From: a virus
IMG/VR virus record: IMGVR_UViG_3300033141_002124
Coordinates: 1-59,907 of that record
DNA length: 59,907 nucleotides
Direction: 5' to 3' (one strand)
Within the stretch, counting starts at the first letter, position 1, and each line of letters opens with the position of its first letter. This document shows, piece after piece, positions 41,074 to 49,520 of the stretch. The notes beneath the pieces are model-generated. The model worked only from the letters and a program-made list of their open reading frames with translations. It searched no databases and was not told where the DNA came from. Made by a program: the position numbers and the translations under genes.

Positions 41074-42920
41074 TAAGTAACATTCTTTCTCAATAATACT
41101 TTAATATCTTTTTCAGGATATTTGATTTCGAACATCGAATCCTGAGTTGAATAAATCGTATTATTCTCAATCTTTATTTCACCAGTGCTGGTATTTGTAA
41201 TTCCTTGTGCAATACTGTTAGTTGAATATTGGTCACCGACTTTATTAAATACCTTAATTCCAATAATATTTATCACACCATTGGCTTCCAGAATTTGCTT
41301 TTCTAATCTCCCAAGAAAAATGTCTTGATTCATTTCATGTGTGTCGATATCAAGATACTCAGTAACGAGTGAAATAACACTGTTTGCAATTTGATTATCT
41401 GCTGTATTCTCAACATATACATCGATTTCGAACGCCAAATTATATATCTTACCGTCTTTAATTTCAACATAATCATTAACCATCCTATATTGTGTCAGGT
41501 ATTCAGCAATATTTGTTTTTAATAATGAGTTACTGGTATTTGATAACTTACCGTCTTCACCAATACCCAATATTGAAATCAAAACTTTATTGTTTATTTT
41601 AAAAGCGTTCGCACGATATGGAGAACCATACTCCCCGGGCATTTTATAAACCTGTAACAAATAATCGGTAAGTGTCACATCTCTATTTTGACTGGCAAAA
41701 TTATATTTAATTAATTGTCTGATTTGTTCCGTACTTAAACCATCGTTTCCACCAATTGCTGGAATCGGGTTCGTTGTTTGTAAACTTCTTTGAACTTGTT
41801 GATTAATATCTTGACGAGAACCATTTACTTTTAAAGTATATGAACCAAGTTGTGTTAGAACATCTGAACCAATGTTAGAAGCAATCCCACCACCAGTTCT
41901 ATATTTAACAAATAACGTATAATTTGCTTGGAGTTTTTCACCCAATGCTGTGTTATTTAAAAAATTTTCAAGGAAATAACGATTACTAACACCTTCTTTC
42001 AAGAAACCATCTCGAAAAGCATTAACATCACTATCACCAGAACCAAATGTTAATTTACAAAAACCTTTAGGAGTATATTCCTTTATAAATTTTTTCGTAA
42101 TATCAACCCATCTCGCTGCTTTGATATTATTTGTTGTGGTATTTGCACTTGAACTCAAACCATCTTCAATGAAGACACGTTGCTGCGCCAGATAATCAAC
42201 TTCAAAATATCTACTATTAAAATCATTAAAATCTCCAGTGTCTGGATTTGTTGTATAATTAGTACCTTCTAAAAGTATAATACTTTCAATTTCCAACACA
42301 TCTGGGTCTGGTAATGTTATTGCAAAAAATGGTATCACATCGGTTGTGCTAATAATCTTCTTATAGATGCTTGTGCCTCCATTTATAACCACTTCTCTTT
42401 TTGTTATAGTATATGACTCAGGAATTCCGTTAGTGTTCAGATTTGGAATAATACTACGATTAGGGTCACCAAGACTACTAACAAGGGATTTCCAGTCAAT
42501 ATTTTGTTGTATTTCAAATATCTTACCACCACCAAGAACTTGTGCACCTGCTTCTAAAACAGGATAATATGTGGCATCTGGGGTATTCCCAAGTACTGGA
42601 ACAATAACACTAAAATCAACAACAGTAACACTTGGTCTACGAGCAGGAATATTGAATCCCATGTTTTTTGCAATGTTTAAAATACTCGCCCTTTGTTGTG
42701 CATATTGTAATTGAGTCTCTTGAAATGCTCTATCGGTGTTAACACTAAGATTATTACTTACACCAGCATTTAGGTCGATAAGCATTGCACCAACACTTGA
42801 ATCAGTGAAATCACTAAGGACTTCGGGATACATTTGTCTGATTAATGCAATTAGGTCTGTTCTAATTTCTCCGAAAGTTCTGCTTCCGTATTGAACTACA
42901 TTTGTCGTTTCTGTTGCCAT
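41073..42920 (-). CDS. Baseplate wedge protein, baseplate-J/T4 gp6-like
   Basis: A 615-residue protein matching the baseplate J family. It has an N-terminal helical region (TFGEIRTDLIALIRQMYPEVLSDFT), a segment on hydrophobic small-residue strands, the central GIASNIGSDVLT region, and a C-terminal half with AFKINNKVLISILG and repeated LEIDVYVE-type strands. In T4, gp6 dimers form the baseplate iris that opens during contraction. It directly follows the gp25-like gene, the usual order in contractile-tail phages. Confidence 0.85.
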   Translation of the reverse strand: MATETTNVVQYGSRTFGEIRTDLIALIRQMYPEVLSDFTDSSVGAMLIDLNAGVSNNLSVNTDRAFQETQLQYAQQRASILNIAKNMGFNIPARRPSVTVVDFSVIVPVLGNTPDATYYPVLEAGAQVLGGGKIFEIQQNIDWKSLVSSLGDPNRSIIPNLNTNGIPESYTITKREVVINGGTSIYKKIISTTDVIPFFAITLPDPDVLEIESIILLEGTNYTTNPDTGDFNDFNSRYFEVDYLAQQRVFIEDGLSSSANTTTNNIKAARWVDITKKFIKEYTPKGFCKLTFGSGDSDVNAFRDGFLKEGVSNRYFLENFLNNTALGEKLQANYTLFVKYRTGGGIASNIGSDVLTQLGSYTLKVNGSRQDINQQVQRSLQTTNPIPAIGGNDGLSTEQIRQLIKYNFASQNRDVTLTDYLLQVYKMPGEYGSPYRANAFKINNKVLISILGIGEDGKLSNTSNSLLKTNIAEYLTQYRMVNDYVEIKDGKIYNLAFEIDVYVENTADNQIANSVISLVTEYLDIDTHEMNQDIFLGRLEKQILEANGVINIIGIKVFNKVGDQYSTNSIAQGITNTSTGEIKIENNTIYSTQDSMFEIKYPEKDIKVLLRKNVT

Positions 42921-42930
42921 GTTTTATATT

Positions 42931-43329
42931 TTAAAAATTTAAATCAATATTACCTTGTTCCGTTAATGAACCCTCAGTATATACAAATTGAACACTCACA
43001 TTTAATTGAGTTTCAGGTATTGGTTGACCATCCTCAGTTTCATTCCAATTAAAACGTACTGAAGTAATTTTAACTTCTGGAATATATAATGCCACTGTGT
43101 TTCTAATCTCTTCTTCAACATCAGTTGCAGTTAATTGGTCGTTAGGTTCAAATATATATTTCAATAAATTTGTACCGTAATCTGACTCATAATATCTCTG
43201 ACCTTTTTGGGTTAATAGAAGTAACAATAAGTTAGAACTGTATGAATCTTTACTTACCTGATTCATTTGAATAAAACTTCTTGTTTCGTTATCGTCTTTA
43301 AACGGAAATGTGATATTATACGAATTCAT
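42931..43329 (-). CDS. Baseplate wedge protein, gp25/GPW-like
   Basis: A 132-residue protein from ATG 43329. I reject an in-frame TTG further upstream because it lies in the late-type element. The pattern GQRYYESDYGTNLLKYIFEPND then EEIRNTVALYIPEVKITSVRF is characteristic of the gp25/GPW family, the most conserved wedge component of contractile baseplates. It heads the nine-gene baseplate operon. Confidence 0.85.
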   Translation of the reverse strand: MNSYNITFPFKDDNETRSFIQMNQVSKDSYSSNLLLLLLTQKGQRYYESDYGTNLLKYIFEPNDQLTATDVEEEIRNTVALYIPEVKITSVRFNWNETEDGQPIPETQLNVSVQFVYTEGSLTEQGNIDLNF

Positions 43330-43343
43330 TATTATTGATTTCC

Positions 43344-43352
43344 TATAAATAC
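43344..43352 (-). promoter_or_regulatory. Late-type element GTATTTATA
   Basis: 14 bases before the gp25-like ATG (43329), followed by GGAAA. It drives the baseplate operon. Confidence 0.72.
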
Positions 43353-43361
43353 TTATAAACA

Positions 43362-43395
43362 AAAAAATCCCGACAAATTACTGTCGGGATTTTTT
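43362..43395. terminator. Strong terminator, likely bidirectional
   Basis: AAAAAATCCCGACA pairs with TGTCGGGATTTTTT, with T-tracts on both strands. It ends the 45626-43415 operon. Confidence 0.88.
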
Positions 43396-43414
43396 AATTA
43401 ACACTTATAATCTA

Positions 43415-43876
43415 TCAGACCTTCGCTTTTCTACCACGCTTACCTTTTGTAATAGCTCTCTCTTCATCTTCTCGCTGTTTCTTTTCATCAAAAAGACTCT
43501 TAATTGACTCATGTAATTTAATTATTGATTCATGCCCATATTTCTGAAGTACACCAGTGTACGTATTGAAATTAGGTTTGTCTAATGAAACAGCATCGCT
43601 TTCACTTACACTAACCCCAGCAAGACATTCAATAATTGCCGTTTCCTGCATATCAACAGGAAGTGCTTCAAGAACCTCTTCATTGAAGACAATTGCAAAA
43701 TTCACGCCTTCAGTAAGAACTTCCACCACATCATTTGATTTGGTTATTTTATAAAGTTCCTTCTGTTTTTCATTACAGAGAACTTCAAACTGAATCCAAT
43801 GTGGAATACTTGTTTTGTTTCTTATCTCTTCAAAGAGATTTACTACGTCCTCAGACGCTCTTTCAATTTTTGCCAT
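43415..43876 (-). CDS. Conserved phage protein resembling putative phage metallopeptidases
   Basis: A 153-residue protein with FAIVFNEEVLEALPVDMQETAIIECLAGVSV and NFNTYTGVLQKYG. This layout recalls the 'putative phage metallopeptidase' family in large phages. At the place where a HExxH helix would be expected I see ECLAG, so zinc catalysis is not supported here. The C-terminus is a basic RGRKAK tail. It lies last in a conserved-looking four-gene late operon. Confidence 0.5.
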   Translation of the reverse strand: MAKIERASEDVVNLFEEIRNKTSIPHWIQFEVLCNEKQKELYKITKSNDVVEVLTEGVNFAIVFNEEVLEALPVDMQETAIIECLAGVSVSESDAVSLDKPNFNTYTGVLQKYGHESIIKLHESIKSLFDEKKQREDEERAITKGKRGRKAKV

Positions 43877-43888
43877 AAATAATTGTTT

Positions 43889-44341
43889 TTAATTAATAAT
43901 AGATTTATATTTCGATTTAATTTCTTCGATTTTCAGATTCAGGTCACCGAATATCGGGTCTTCTGTTTCAAATTCTTTCTTGAATTTGGCATCGAGTTCA
44001 TCAGTGAAACTGAACATGTCTTCAATACTTAATTTAACCATGTCCTCGATTTCAACAAGAGTTGCAATTTGTGCATTAACTGCATCCAATTTTTTAAATT
44101 GTGTCATTTTCTTCTCATATTCGGTATTGGCTTCAACTACTTTTTCTTCACTAACTGGTTCAACCAATTCTTCACCTTGACGCTTCTCAAGGGTTTCTTG
44201 TAGCTTCTCAATATCAGCAGGAGTGGCTTCACCAATTTTAGTATCAGCCAATTCATTTATTTCAAGTATTTTTTTCGCAGCTTCGGAATTAAATTCTCCC
44301 TCATCGGCTGCTTTCTTCAGATTATCTAAAAAATTTGTCAT
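43889..44341 (-). CDS. Acidic coiled-coil protein
   Basis: A 150-residue acidic protein, almost entirely helical by inspection, with heptad-like repeats (about 40-100). It starts 11 bases after the preceding stop. Assembly or scaffold roles are common for such proteins; nothing specific can be said. Confidence 0.5.
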   Translation of the reverse strand: MTNFLDNLKKAADEGEFNSEAAKKILEINELADTKIGEATPADIEKLQETLEKRQGEELVEPVSEEKVVEANTEYEKKMTQFKKLDAVNAQIATLVEIEDMVKLSIEDMFSFTDELDAKFKKEFETEDPIFGDLNLKIEEIKSKYKSIIN

Positions 44342-44352
44342 TTCATATAGTT

Positions 44353-45264
44353 TTAACGTGGCGCACCTACGGTCTGCATTTCAATTCCTTCGAACTTCAG
44401 AACTTCATGGGTGTCATTATAATTTATTCTTTTAACATATTTATTGATTCCAAATCCAATTAATTCACCATATTCATCATTAATGAATACAGAATTAATA
44501 TCGATAATTTCTTTAAAAATATCAGATTCTTCATCAAACTCTGTTGTTTTGAACTTCAAAGGTACAAAAAATTCTAATTGTCTGTACTCAAAACCAATTT
44601 TTTTTATGTGAAGAAATTCACTTAATTCCTCAATCTTATTTATTGCGTCCTTGTTTTCACGAAGAACATTAATTGGAAACTTGAATTGTTTTGATTTCTT
44701 TTCCATATCAACAACCTCATATTCATCAAGAGTTCCTTCTTTTTTCTCAACAACATCCATCACTTTAGCCAAACCAACTTCAATTGGGTTATTATTGAAA
44801 ATATACATTATCTCCAAATCATCGTCCTTTGTTCGTCTTTCTTCGAATTCCAAAGCCAATACCTCACCAATGGTTTTACCAGCATGTTTGTGTTTGTCGT
44901 CAAAGAAACCATAGTGTTCATATCGTCTACCATGTGGGTCTTTCATACCATAACTCGTACCATATTTATCGGCAGCAACAGCCATTTGACGTGGCGTTGC
45001 TGTCCTGATAAATTTATCTGCTTTCTTTAGAACTTCATAATATTCCTGAACATATTTCTCATCAGTTTGTCCAGCATAGAATTTCTCAAGTAACTGATTA
45101 CGGCTACGCATTCTCTGCGTATGATTATTTCTTTCATTACCATCATTTGGGTCACATTTTAGAATTTCAGTCTCGGTATTAAATAATGCAATACCAATAG
45201 CAAGTCCTAACATATGTAGTTTAAGATAAATCCAAAGGACTATATTTAGAAAGAATTTTTTCAT
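44353..45264 (-). CDS. Membrane-anchored hypothetical late protein
   Basis: A 303-residue protein with an N-terminal hydrophobic anchor (about residues 6-28) and a charged soluble remainder. A region around 85-125 (RQMAVAADKYGTSYGMKDPHGRRYEHYGFFDDKHKH) is rich in His and Asp and looks conserved, but matches no catalytic motif I know. Starts and stops overlap with the 120-residue gene upstream. Confidence 0.5.
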   Translation of the reverse strand: MKKFFLNIVLWIYLKLHMLGLAIGIALFNTETEILKCDPNDGNERNNHTQRMRSRNQLLEKFYAGQTDEKYVQEYYEVLKKADKFIRTATPRQMAVAADKYGTSYGMKDPHGRRYEHYGFFDDKHKHAGKTIGEVLALEFEERRTKDDDLEIMYIFNNNPIEVGLAKVMDVVEKKEGTLDEYEVVDMEKKSKQFKFPINVLRENKDAINKIEELSEFLHIKKIGFEYRQLEFFVPLKFKTTEFDEESDIFKEIIDINSVFINDEYGELIGFGINKYVKRINYNDTHEVLKFEGIEMQTVGAPR

Positions 45265-45626
45265 TAATTATTACGAACCTTTTCTTGAACCTCTTGCAAT
45301 AAATCTGATTTTTTCTTAACCGTTTCTTGGAGACTGTTAACTAATTTATCTTTCTTAGCATATGCTTTATCTTTCTCATCATAATGCTTTTCAATTACTT
45401 TCTGAAGTGATTTAAGAAGTTCATCATCAAATTGTTCTTGTTTCAACATCTCGGCTTTAGCAACGGTTTTAGCAACCATCTTTGCAGATTTATATATTGC
45501 AATTTCTATTTCTTTTGCTCGTGAATTAGTGTGTTGATTGCCGATATGACTACCAACAATTAATTTAATCATTTTTCGTCTTTTATGGTTAATTAACCAT
45601 ATTTTAATTTGTTTAAATAAATTCAT
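45264..45626 (-). CDS. Basic coiled-coil protein
   Basis: A 120-residue Lys-rich protein with an amphipathic basic N-terminus (MNLFKQIKIWLINHKRRKMIK) and a C-terminal coiled coil (about 65-118). It is the first gene of the late operon ending at 43415, with the late-type element 31 bases upstream. The basic amphipathic start suggests membrane association. Function unknown. Confidence 0.5.
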   Translation of the reverse strand: MNLFKQIKIWLINHKRRKMIKLIVGSHIGNQHTNSRAKEIEIAIYKSAKMVAKTVAKAEMLKQEQFDDELLKSLQKVIEKHYDEKDKAYAKKDKLVNSLQETVKKKSDLLQEVQEKVRNN

Positions 45627-45657
45627 AATTTCTCGGTTTTTGTGTATAGTTATTTCA

Positions 45658-45666
45658 AATAAATAC
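45658..45666 (-). promoter_or_regulatory. Late-type element (GTATTTATT)
   Basis: 31 bases before the ATG at 45626, followed by TGAAA as at 18806. Confidence 0.65.
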
Positions 45667-45678
45667 TCACGATTTCAA

Positions 45679-47061
45679 TTATTGAATTTGTAACCCCTTC
45701 ATGACCACAGATTTATAGAATTCTGCACGCTTTGCAGTCACGTTTTCAAGGTTATAATCTTCCTTAAAATCTTCATATAATTGTTCACCTAAACGCTTAC
45801 GTAAATCGGCATCTAATATCAACTGTTTCAAGTACTTCTTCCAGTATTTATGTGAATTTTTCTTATTCGGAATCAACACACAATTCTCCATGTGTCTGCC
45901 GTCTATATTATATGGTGGAATGTCACTACAAACAATAGGAAGTTTTCTTGTCCAGCATTCAACTTGTTTCAAGTTTGACTTCATTCTATTAAACTCATTA
46001 TCTGCAAGTGGAGCAAGCACAATATCTGTTTCATTCAAAACACCAGCATATGTGTTGGCTTTCTGTGTCCAACGTCTACCAAAATTACCTTCTCCATCGT
46101 ATTTCACGTCTCTCTCAAAGTTTAACAACCATTGCAAGTAATCAGGATTTTCAATAAGCCTATGATTATCAGTTAAAATCTTTTCATAAACAAGATATAC
46201 ACTTTCTTCAGATTTAATGTCACGTTGTTTACTATCAAATACCTTATCTCTATACTTGTCTTTCAATTCCTGTGAAATTCTTGGGATTTGGTCAACATCA
46301 CCCCTCGATTTATTAATTGCTTTCACCACTTCATGTGTCCACAATCCCTTCTTTTCGAGTTCAGTTCTGAAATCCTGATTGAAAGTAATATCTGTTGTAC
46401 TACCTTCGGTGTCCCAACCAGCGATTGTAATTTTGAATTTTCCTCTGGTCTCTGGATTACCATTCAATACATTTATCACGCCTTCAAGTTGTTGAACATC
46501 GACCATGTGAGAACTACCCGCCATATAAGTAATTCTAACAAGACCATCTGGGTCTGGTTTCCAGTTGTTTTGAAATTGTTTCATCCACTTAGGGTCAACA
46601 CTATTATATAATACCTCAATATTGTCTTTACCAGTTACTTTACGAATCTCAGATGCAAATAAATCAGTTGTAGTTGTAACGTAATCAGCAATTTTCATGT
46701 TCTCAATAATTGGAACATCCAATTTCTTTTCCAAACTCATGTTGTAAAATGGATGAAGTCTGTGGAGTTTCCAATAGTCATCAATATCCATAATAAGAAT
46801 AGTTCCAGATTTTCTTAATTCTTCTGCCAGTTTCAACATTTGTGCTGTTTCACCTAAAAACTGACGGTGATAATGGATTATGTGAAATGATTTTAAATAT
46901 TCAACAATATTAGGGTCATTGAAATCCAATTGTGGATTTATTTCAACATAAAATTCGTCTGAGTGATTTCTTTCCAGTTCTTGTGCTGGGGTTTGAGTCC
47001 TGAAGTAGTTTACTCCTGCTCCATCAAGGTTGTAGAATAAAATTCTAATTTTACCGTCCAT
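45679..47061 (-). CDS. GT-B-fold glycosyltransferase
   Basis: A 460-residue protein of the glycosyltransferase family 1/4 type. The N-terminal Rossmann domain starts IRILFYNLDGAGVNYFR and includes ILIMDIDDYW. The C-terminal domain has LVRITYMAGSSHM and, at the nucleotide-sugar site, VLAPLADNEFNRMKSNLKQVECWTRKLPIVCSDI. Similar enzymes in T4-like phages modify DNA or virion glycans. It is transcribed alone from the third-class promoter-like element, not from a late-type element, suggesting different timing from the tail genes around it. Confidence 0.85.
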   Translation of the reverse strand: MDGKIRILFYNLDGAGVNYFRTQTPAQELERNHSDEFYVEINPQLDFNDPNIVEYLKSFHIIHYHRQFLGETAQMLKLAEELRKSGTILIMDIDDYWKLHRLHPFYNMSLEKKLDVPIIENMKIADYVTTTTDLFASEIRKVTGKDNIEVLYNSVDPKWMKQFQNNWKPDPDGLVRITYMAGSSHMVDVQQLEGVINVLNGNPETRGKFKITIAGWDTEGSTTDITFNQDFRTELEKKGLWTHEVVKAINKSRGDVDQIPRISQELKDKYRDKVFDSKQRDIKSEESVYLVYEKILTDNHRLIENPDYLQWLLNFERDVKYDGEGNFGRRWTQKANTYAGVLNETDIVLAPLADNEFNRMKSNLKQVECWTRKLPIVCSDIPPYNIDGRHMENCVLIPNKKNSHKYWKKYLKQLILDADLRKRLGEQLYEDFKEDYNLENVTAKRAEFYKSVVMKGLQIQ

Positions 47062-47094
47062 ATATTTTTATAATTAATTATAATTATTATCGTC

Positions 47095-47132
47095 TATATA
47101 TGGTTATACGGTATTCGTTAAGAAATCTTGAA
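47095..47132 (-). promoter_or_regulatory. Third promoter-like class: TTCAAGATTT-N12-CGTATAACCATATATA
   Basis: On the minus strand TTCAAGATTT (47132-47123), 12 bases, CGTATAACCATATATA (47110-47095). The same blocks and spacing occur at 8960-8997. The element lies between the terminator of the upstream operon and the glycosyltransferase ATG at 47061. Confidence 0.55.
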
Positions 47133-47140
47133 TAATAAAC

Positions 47141-47170
47141 AAAAAAAGCCAACATTTCTGCTGGCTTTTA
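47141..47170 (-). terminator. Rho-independent terminator
   Basis: On the minus strand AAAAGCCA pairs with TGGCTTTT across a 10-base loop and is followed by a T-tract. It ends the 48392-47190 operon. Confidence 0.8.
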
Positions 47171-47189
47171 AATAACATGAGTGTTACTA

Positions 47190-47570
47190 TTATTCTTTAA
47201 CTGTCTTTTTTCTTGTTGTCGTTTTCTTTTCTGGAATTACTGTTTCTTTCTTTTCAGCAACCACAGGCTCTTTTTTAGTTACAGATTTCTTTGCTGCTTT
47301 AGGTTTGCGTGGTGCTTTAGGTTTTGCTTTTTCCATTGATTTCTTCAATTCAGCAGGACTGACTTCAACAATATCAATCAATTTTTTTATTCTCAATCTA
47401 TGTACCGATAATGGTAATGATTGAACTGTTAAGAATACGCTCTCACTTGGTTTCAATGCAATTATCTTTCTCGTTCTGTTATCAACATATTCAATATTAG
47501 CGATTGAATTAAATTTTGGGTCACGTTTCCCAACAAGATTTGTTATGTTTGTTATTTTATATGTGTTCAT
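47190..47570 (-). CDS. Small domain with Lys/Ala/Pro-rich tail
   Basis: A 126-residue protein with a folded N-terminal 70 residues (strands around IANIEYVDNRTRKIIAL and VFLTVQSLP) and a basic low-complexity tail (KPKAPRKPKAAKK, then repeated EKKET and TTTRKK). The tail resembles those at 7821 and 26065. Late operon with the ParB-like gene; perhaps a DNA-binding or head-completion protein. Confidence 0.5.
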   Translation of the reverse strand: MNTYKITNITNLVGKRDPKFNSIANIEYVDNRTRKIIALKPSESVFLTVQSLPLSVHRLRIKKLIDIVEVSPAELKKSMEKAKPKAPRKPKAAKKSVTKKEPVVAEKKETVIPEKKTTTRKKTVKE

Positions 47571-47576
47571 ATCTAA

Positions 47577-48392
47577 TTATTTTAGTCCTTGAATTATTGA
47601 GTTACCGTATTTAATACCGTCATAACCCATTTTCATTGCTTTTTCGGCAACAGCTTTAGTTTTAATATTAATTGCATCAGTACTATGTTCTGAAGACAAT
47701 TTTTCAAAATTTATGTTTGGAAACCAAGATTTAGCCAATATATCCACAGGGTCTTGTCCGTCTTTATATGTAACACCTAAAGAATTGGTATCCATAAGAT
47801 TTTCAAAATCAATTTCATATTTATCGTAGCCTTCAACTGGTTTCAATGTAAAGAAATTCCCAACAACAGAATTCTCCTTAATTGGATTCTTTCTATATCC
47901 AACTATGGTCTTCTGATTTTTTGATGGACTCTCAGTTTGAAGTGCTGTGTTATCTTCTTCCAATGAATTTAGAAACTGGTTTTCATCATCTCCGTAAAAG
48001 TTTATAGTATCCTGTACCTGAACCTCTTCCAATCCCTGTGATTGTTCATACTCATAGATGTCCTGAATTTTATTTAAAACTCTACAAGCATCTTTATGGT
48101 TCATATTCATCATGATACATTTAATTGGAATCTCGTCAAGTAATGCACGAACCATTCTATGATGACCATCCAATACTTGCATGTCAGAGCTAATCCAAAT
48201 CGGATTCATGTCATCAACATCGACACCACCGACATCATCACTAAAAACAATTCCTTGTAATGGTGATAAATCATTTGGGTCAACTTCGACATTGGTATAA
48301 TTCACACCCTCATCATCAAGTTTTTGAAGCACGACATCATAAGGTGCATGCACTTGTGGTAAAAATTGTGGTTTATATCTCATGTCAATCAT
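47577..48392 (-). CDS. ParB-like domain protein with possible ADP-ribosyltransferase-like C-terminus
   Basis: A 271-residue protein. The N-terminal half follows the ParB/sulfiredoxin superfamily: VDPNDLSPLQ, then WISSDMQVLDGHHRMVRALLDEIPIKCIMM with the DGHHR nucleotide motif. The C-terminal 120 residues (NFFTLKPVEGYDKYEIDFENL, AVAEKAMKMGYDGIKYGN) recall ART-like domains in 'polyvalent' phage proteins, but I see no complete R-S-E triad, so this is tentative. A late-type element lies 12 bases before ATG 48392. Confidence 0.6.
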   Translation of the reverse strand: MIDMRYKPQFLPQVHAPYDVVLQKLDDEGVNYTNVEVDPNDLSPLQGIVFSDDVGGVDVDDMNPIWISSDMQVLDGHHRMVRALLDEIPIKCIMMNMNHKDACRVLNKIQDIYEYEQSQGLEEVQVQDTINFYGDDENQFLNSLEEDNTALQTESPSKNQKTIVGYRKNPIKENSVVGNFFTLKPVEGYDKYEIDFENLMDTNSLGVTYKDGQDPVDILAKSWFPNINFEKLSSEHSTDAINIKTKAVAEKAMKMGYDGIKYGNSIIQGLK

Positions 48393-48404
48393 ATTGAAAT
48401 TTAT

Positions 48405-48413
48405 TATAAATAC
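48405..48413 (-). promoter_or_regulatory. Late-type element GTATTTATA
   Basis: 12 bases before ATG 48392, or 21 before the in-frame ATG at 48383. Confidence 0.7.
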
Positions 48414-48415
48414 TG

Positions 48416-49009
48416 TTATTTAAATTTTATGATTTCCTCTTGAATGATATTCAATAATTTATTTGTTGAATTGAAATTAACCACACCTTCACCGATAAGT
48501 GGACGAATACTACCCTTATCAACAAAATTCAATGTGTAGGTCACATCATCAGATAACTTGTTTTTGATTTTGGTGTACTCAGCAATCTTTTCAGCATTCC
48601 TATCCATGAAATCATCATACACAACAATCTCTTTCAAATCTTGATTATAATTCTCGATTCTCAATATAATATCACCTTTATCTTCACGACCTCTTTTCGT
48701 AATAAGGTCATCGACAGTAATTCCATTCAGTTTTAAAATATTTTCAAGTTCAGGACGCAGTTTCTCCATACGAGAAGTCAGAATAATCGTACTGGTATCA
48801 GGGTCAGCCATGTCTGTTTGAAGTTTTGCAAGAATGTTTGGGAATGGTTTGATTTCAAATACATCGGTGTCAAGACTTTCTCTGCGCCCCCACCATCCAA
48901 CGTGTGGATATGGTTGACCCATTTTCTCTTCCCATTGTACTTTTCCTGTTTCTGGTTCTGGGGAATCAATTAGTGTTCCATCAAAATCATATACTGCCAA
49001 TCTTTTCAT
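48416..49009 (-). CDS. HAD-superfamily phosphatase (RNA-repair type candidate)
   Basis: A 197-residue protein with the HAD motifs: DFDGTLIDS at residues 8-16, IILTSRMEKL as motif II, a Lys/Arg region near KRGREDKGD, and IVVYDDFMDRN as motif IV. HAD phosphatases remove phosphates; phage polynucleotide 3'-phosphatases and 'Swiss Army knife RNA repair' proteins belong here. It overlaps no gene but starts two bases from the nuclease-like gene and ends the operon begun by the megaprotein. Substrate RNA is inference from neighbours. Confidence 0.78.
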   Translation of the reverse strand: MKRLAVYDFDGTLIDSPEPETGKVQWEEKMGQPYPHVGWWGRRESLDTDVFEIKPFPNILAKLQTDMADPDTSTIILTSRMEKLRPELENILKLNGITVDDLITKRGREDKGDIILRIENYNQDLKEIVVYDDFMDRNAEKIAEYTKIKNKLSDDVTYTLNFVDKGSIRPLIGEGVVNFNSTNKLLNIIQEEIIKFK

Positions 49010-49010
49010 G

Positions 49011-49517
49011 CTATTTGTATATTGTTGTCATTATAAATTGTTCGATATCAGAGAATGGTACAATAACCACCATATCTCTTCGACCCATTCTTTTATATCT
49101 ATGATATGCTATTTCAGAAAGGTCATCTGGTTTAAGGAACACATAACCAGTTGGATTTACTATTTTGCTTTCAACAAACTCCTTTATTTTCACTCTATGA
49201 ATTAAATCAAATCGGTCTTCTCTTTCAAAGGCAATCGCATGCGCTTTTCCTTTTATCCAACCATCTTTACCATTAACTGCTTGAAATTCAATCCAAGTAA
49301 GTCCATCCTTATGACTTTCCTTATATCCTTTTACATCAACACGTGCAAACTTACCATGACCTTTACTCATCTTAACATCCCAATGTTCATGCCTGTCTTG
49401 ATAATTTGTTGGTCTTATACATCGGTATCCATCACGTGTCGCTAATTCTATGAAATAATCTTCGACCTTTAAACCATCAGCATACATTTGTTCTTGTAAT
49501 TCATGAATAGTTGCCAT
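49011..49517 (-). CDS. PD-(D/E)XK nuclease-like protein
   Basis: A 168-residue protein with a predicted nuclease core: HEHWDVKMSKG, then ARVDVKGYKES (D-x-K), then WIEFQAVNGKDGWIKGKAHAIAFER. A Glu/Asp followed by D-x-K on adjacent strands and a helix fits the PD-(D/E)XK fold. It starts three bases after the megaprotein stop and ends in TAG just before the HAD gene. DNA or RNA target unknown. Confidence 0.55.
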   Translation of the reverse strand: MATIHELQEQMYADGLKVEDYFIELATRDGYRCIRPTNYQDRHEHWDVKMSKGHGKFARVDVKGYKESHKDGLTWIEFQAVNGKDGWIKGKAHAIAFEREDRFDLIHRVKIKEFVESKIVNPTGYVFLKPDDLSEIAYHRYKRMGRRDMVVIVPFSDIEQFIMTTIYK

Positions 49518-49520
49518 AAC

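Noticed and set aside
43415-43876. Calling this an active metallopeptidase
   Set aside because: No HExxH is present; the corresponding position reads ECLAG.
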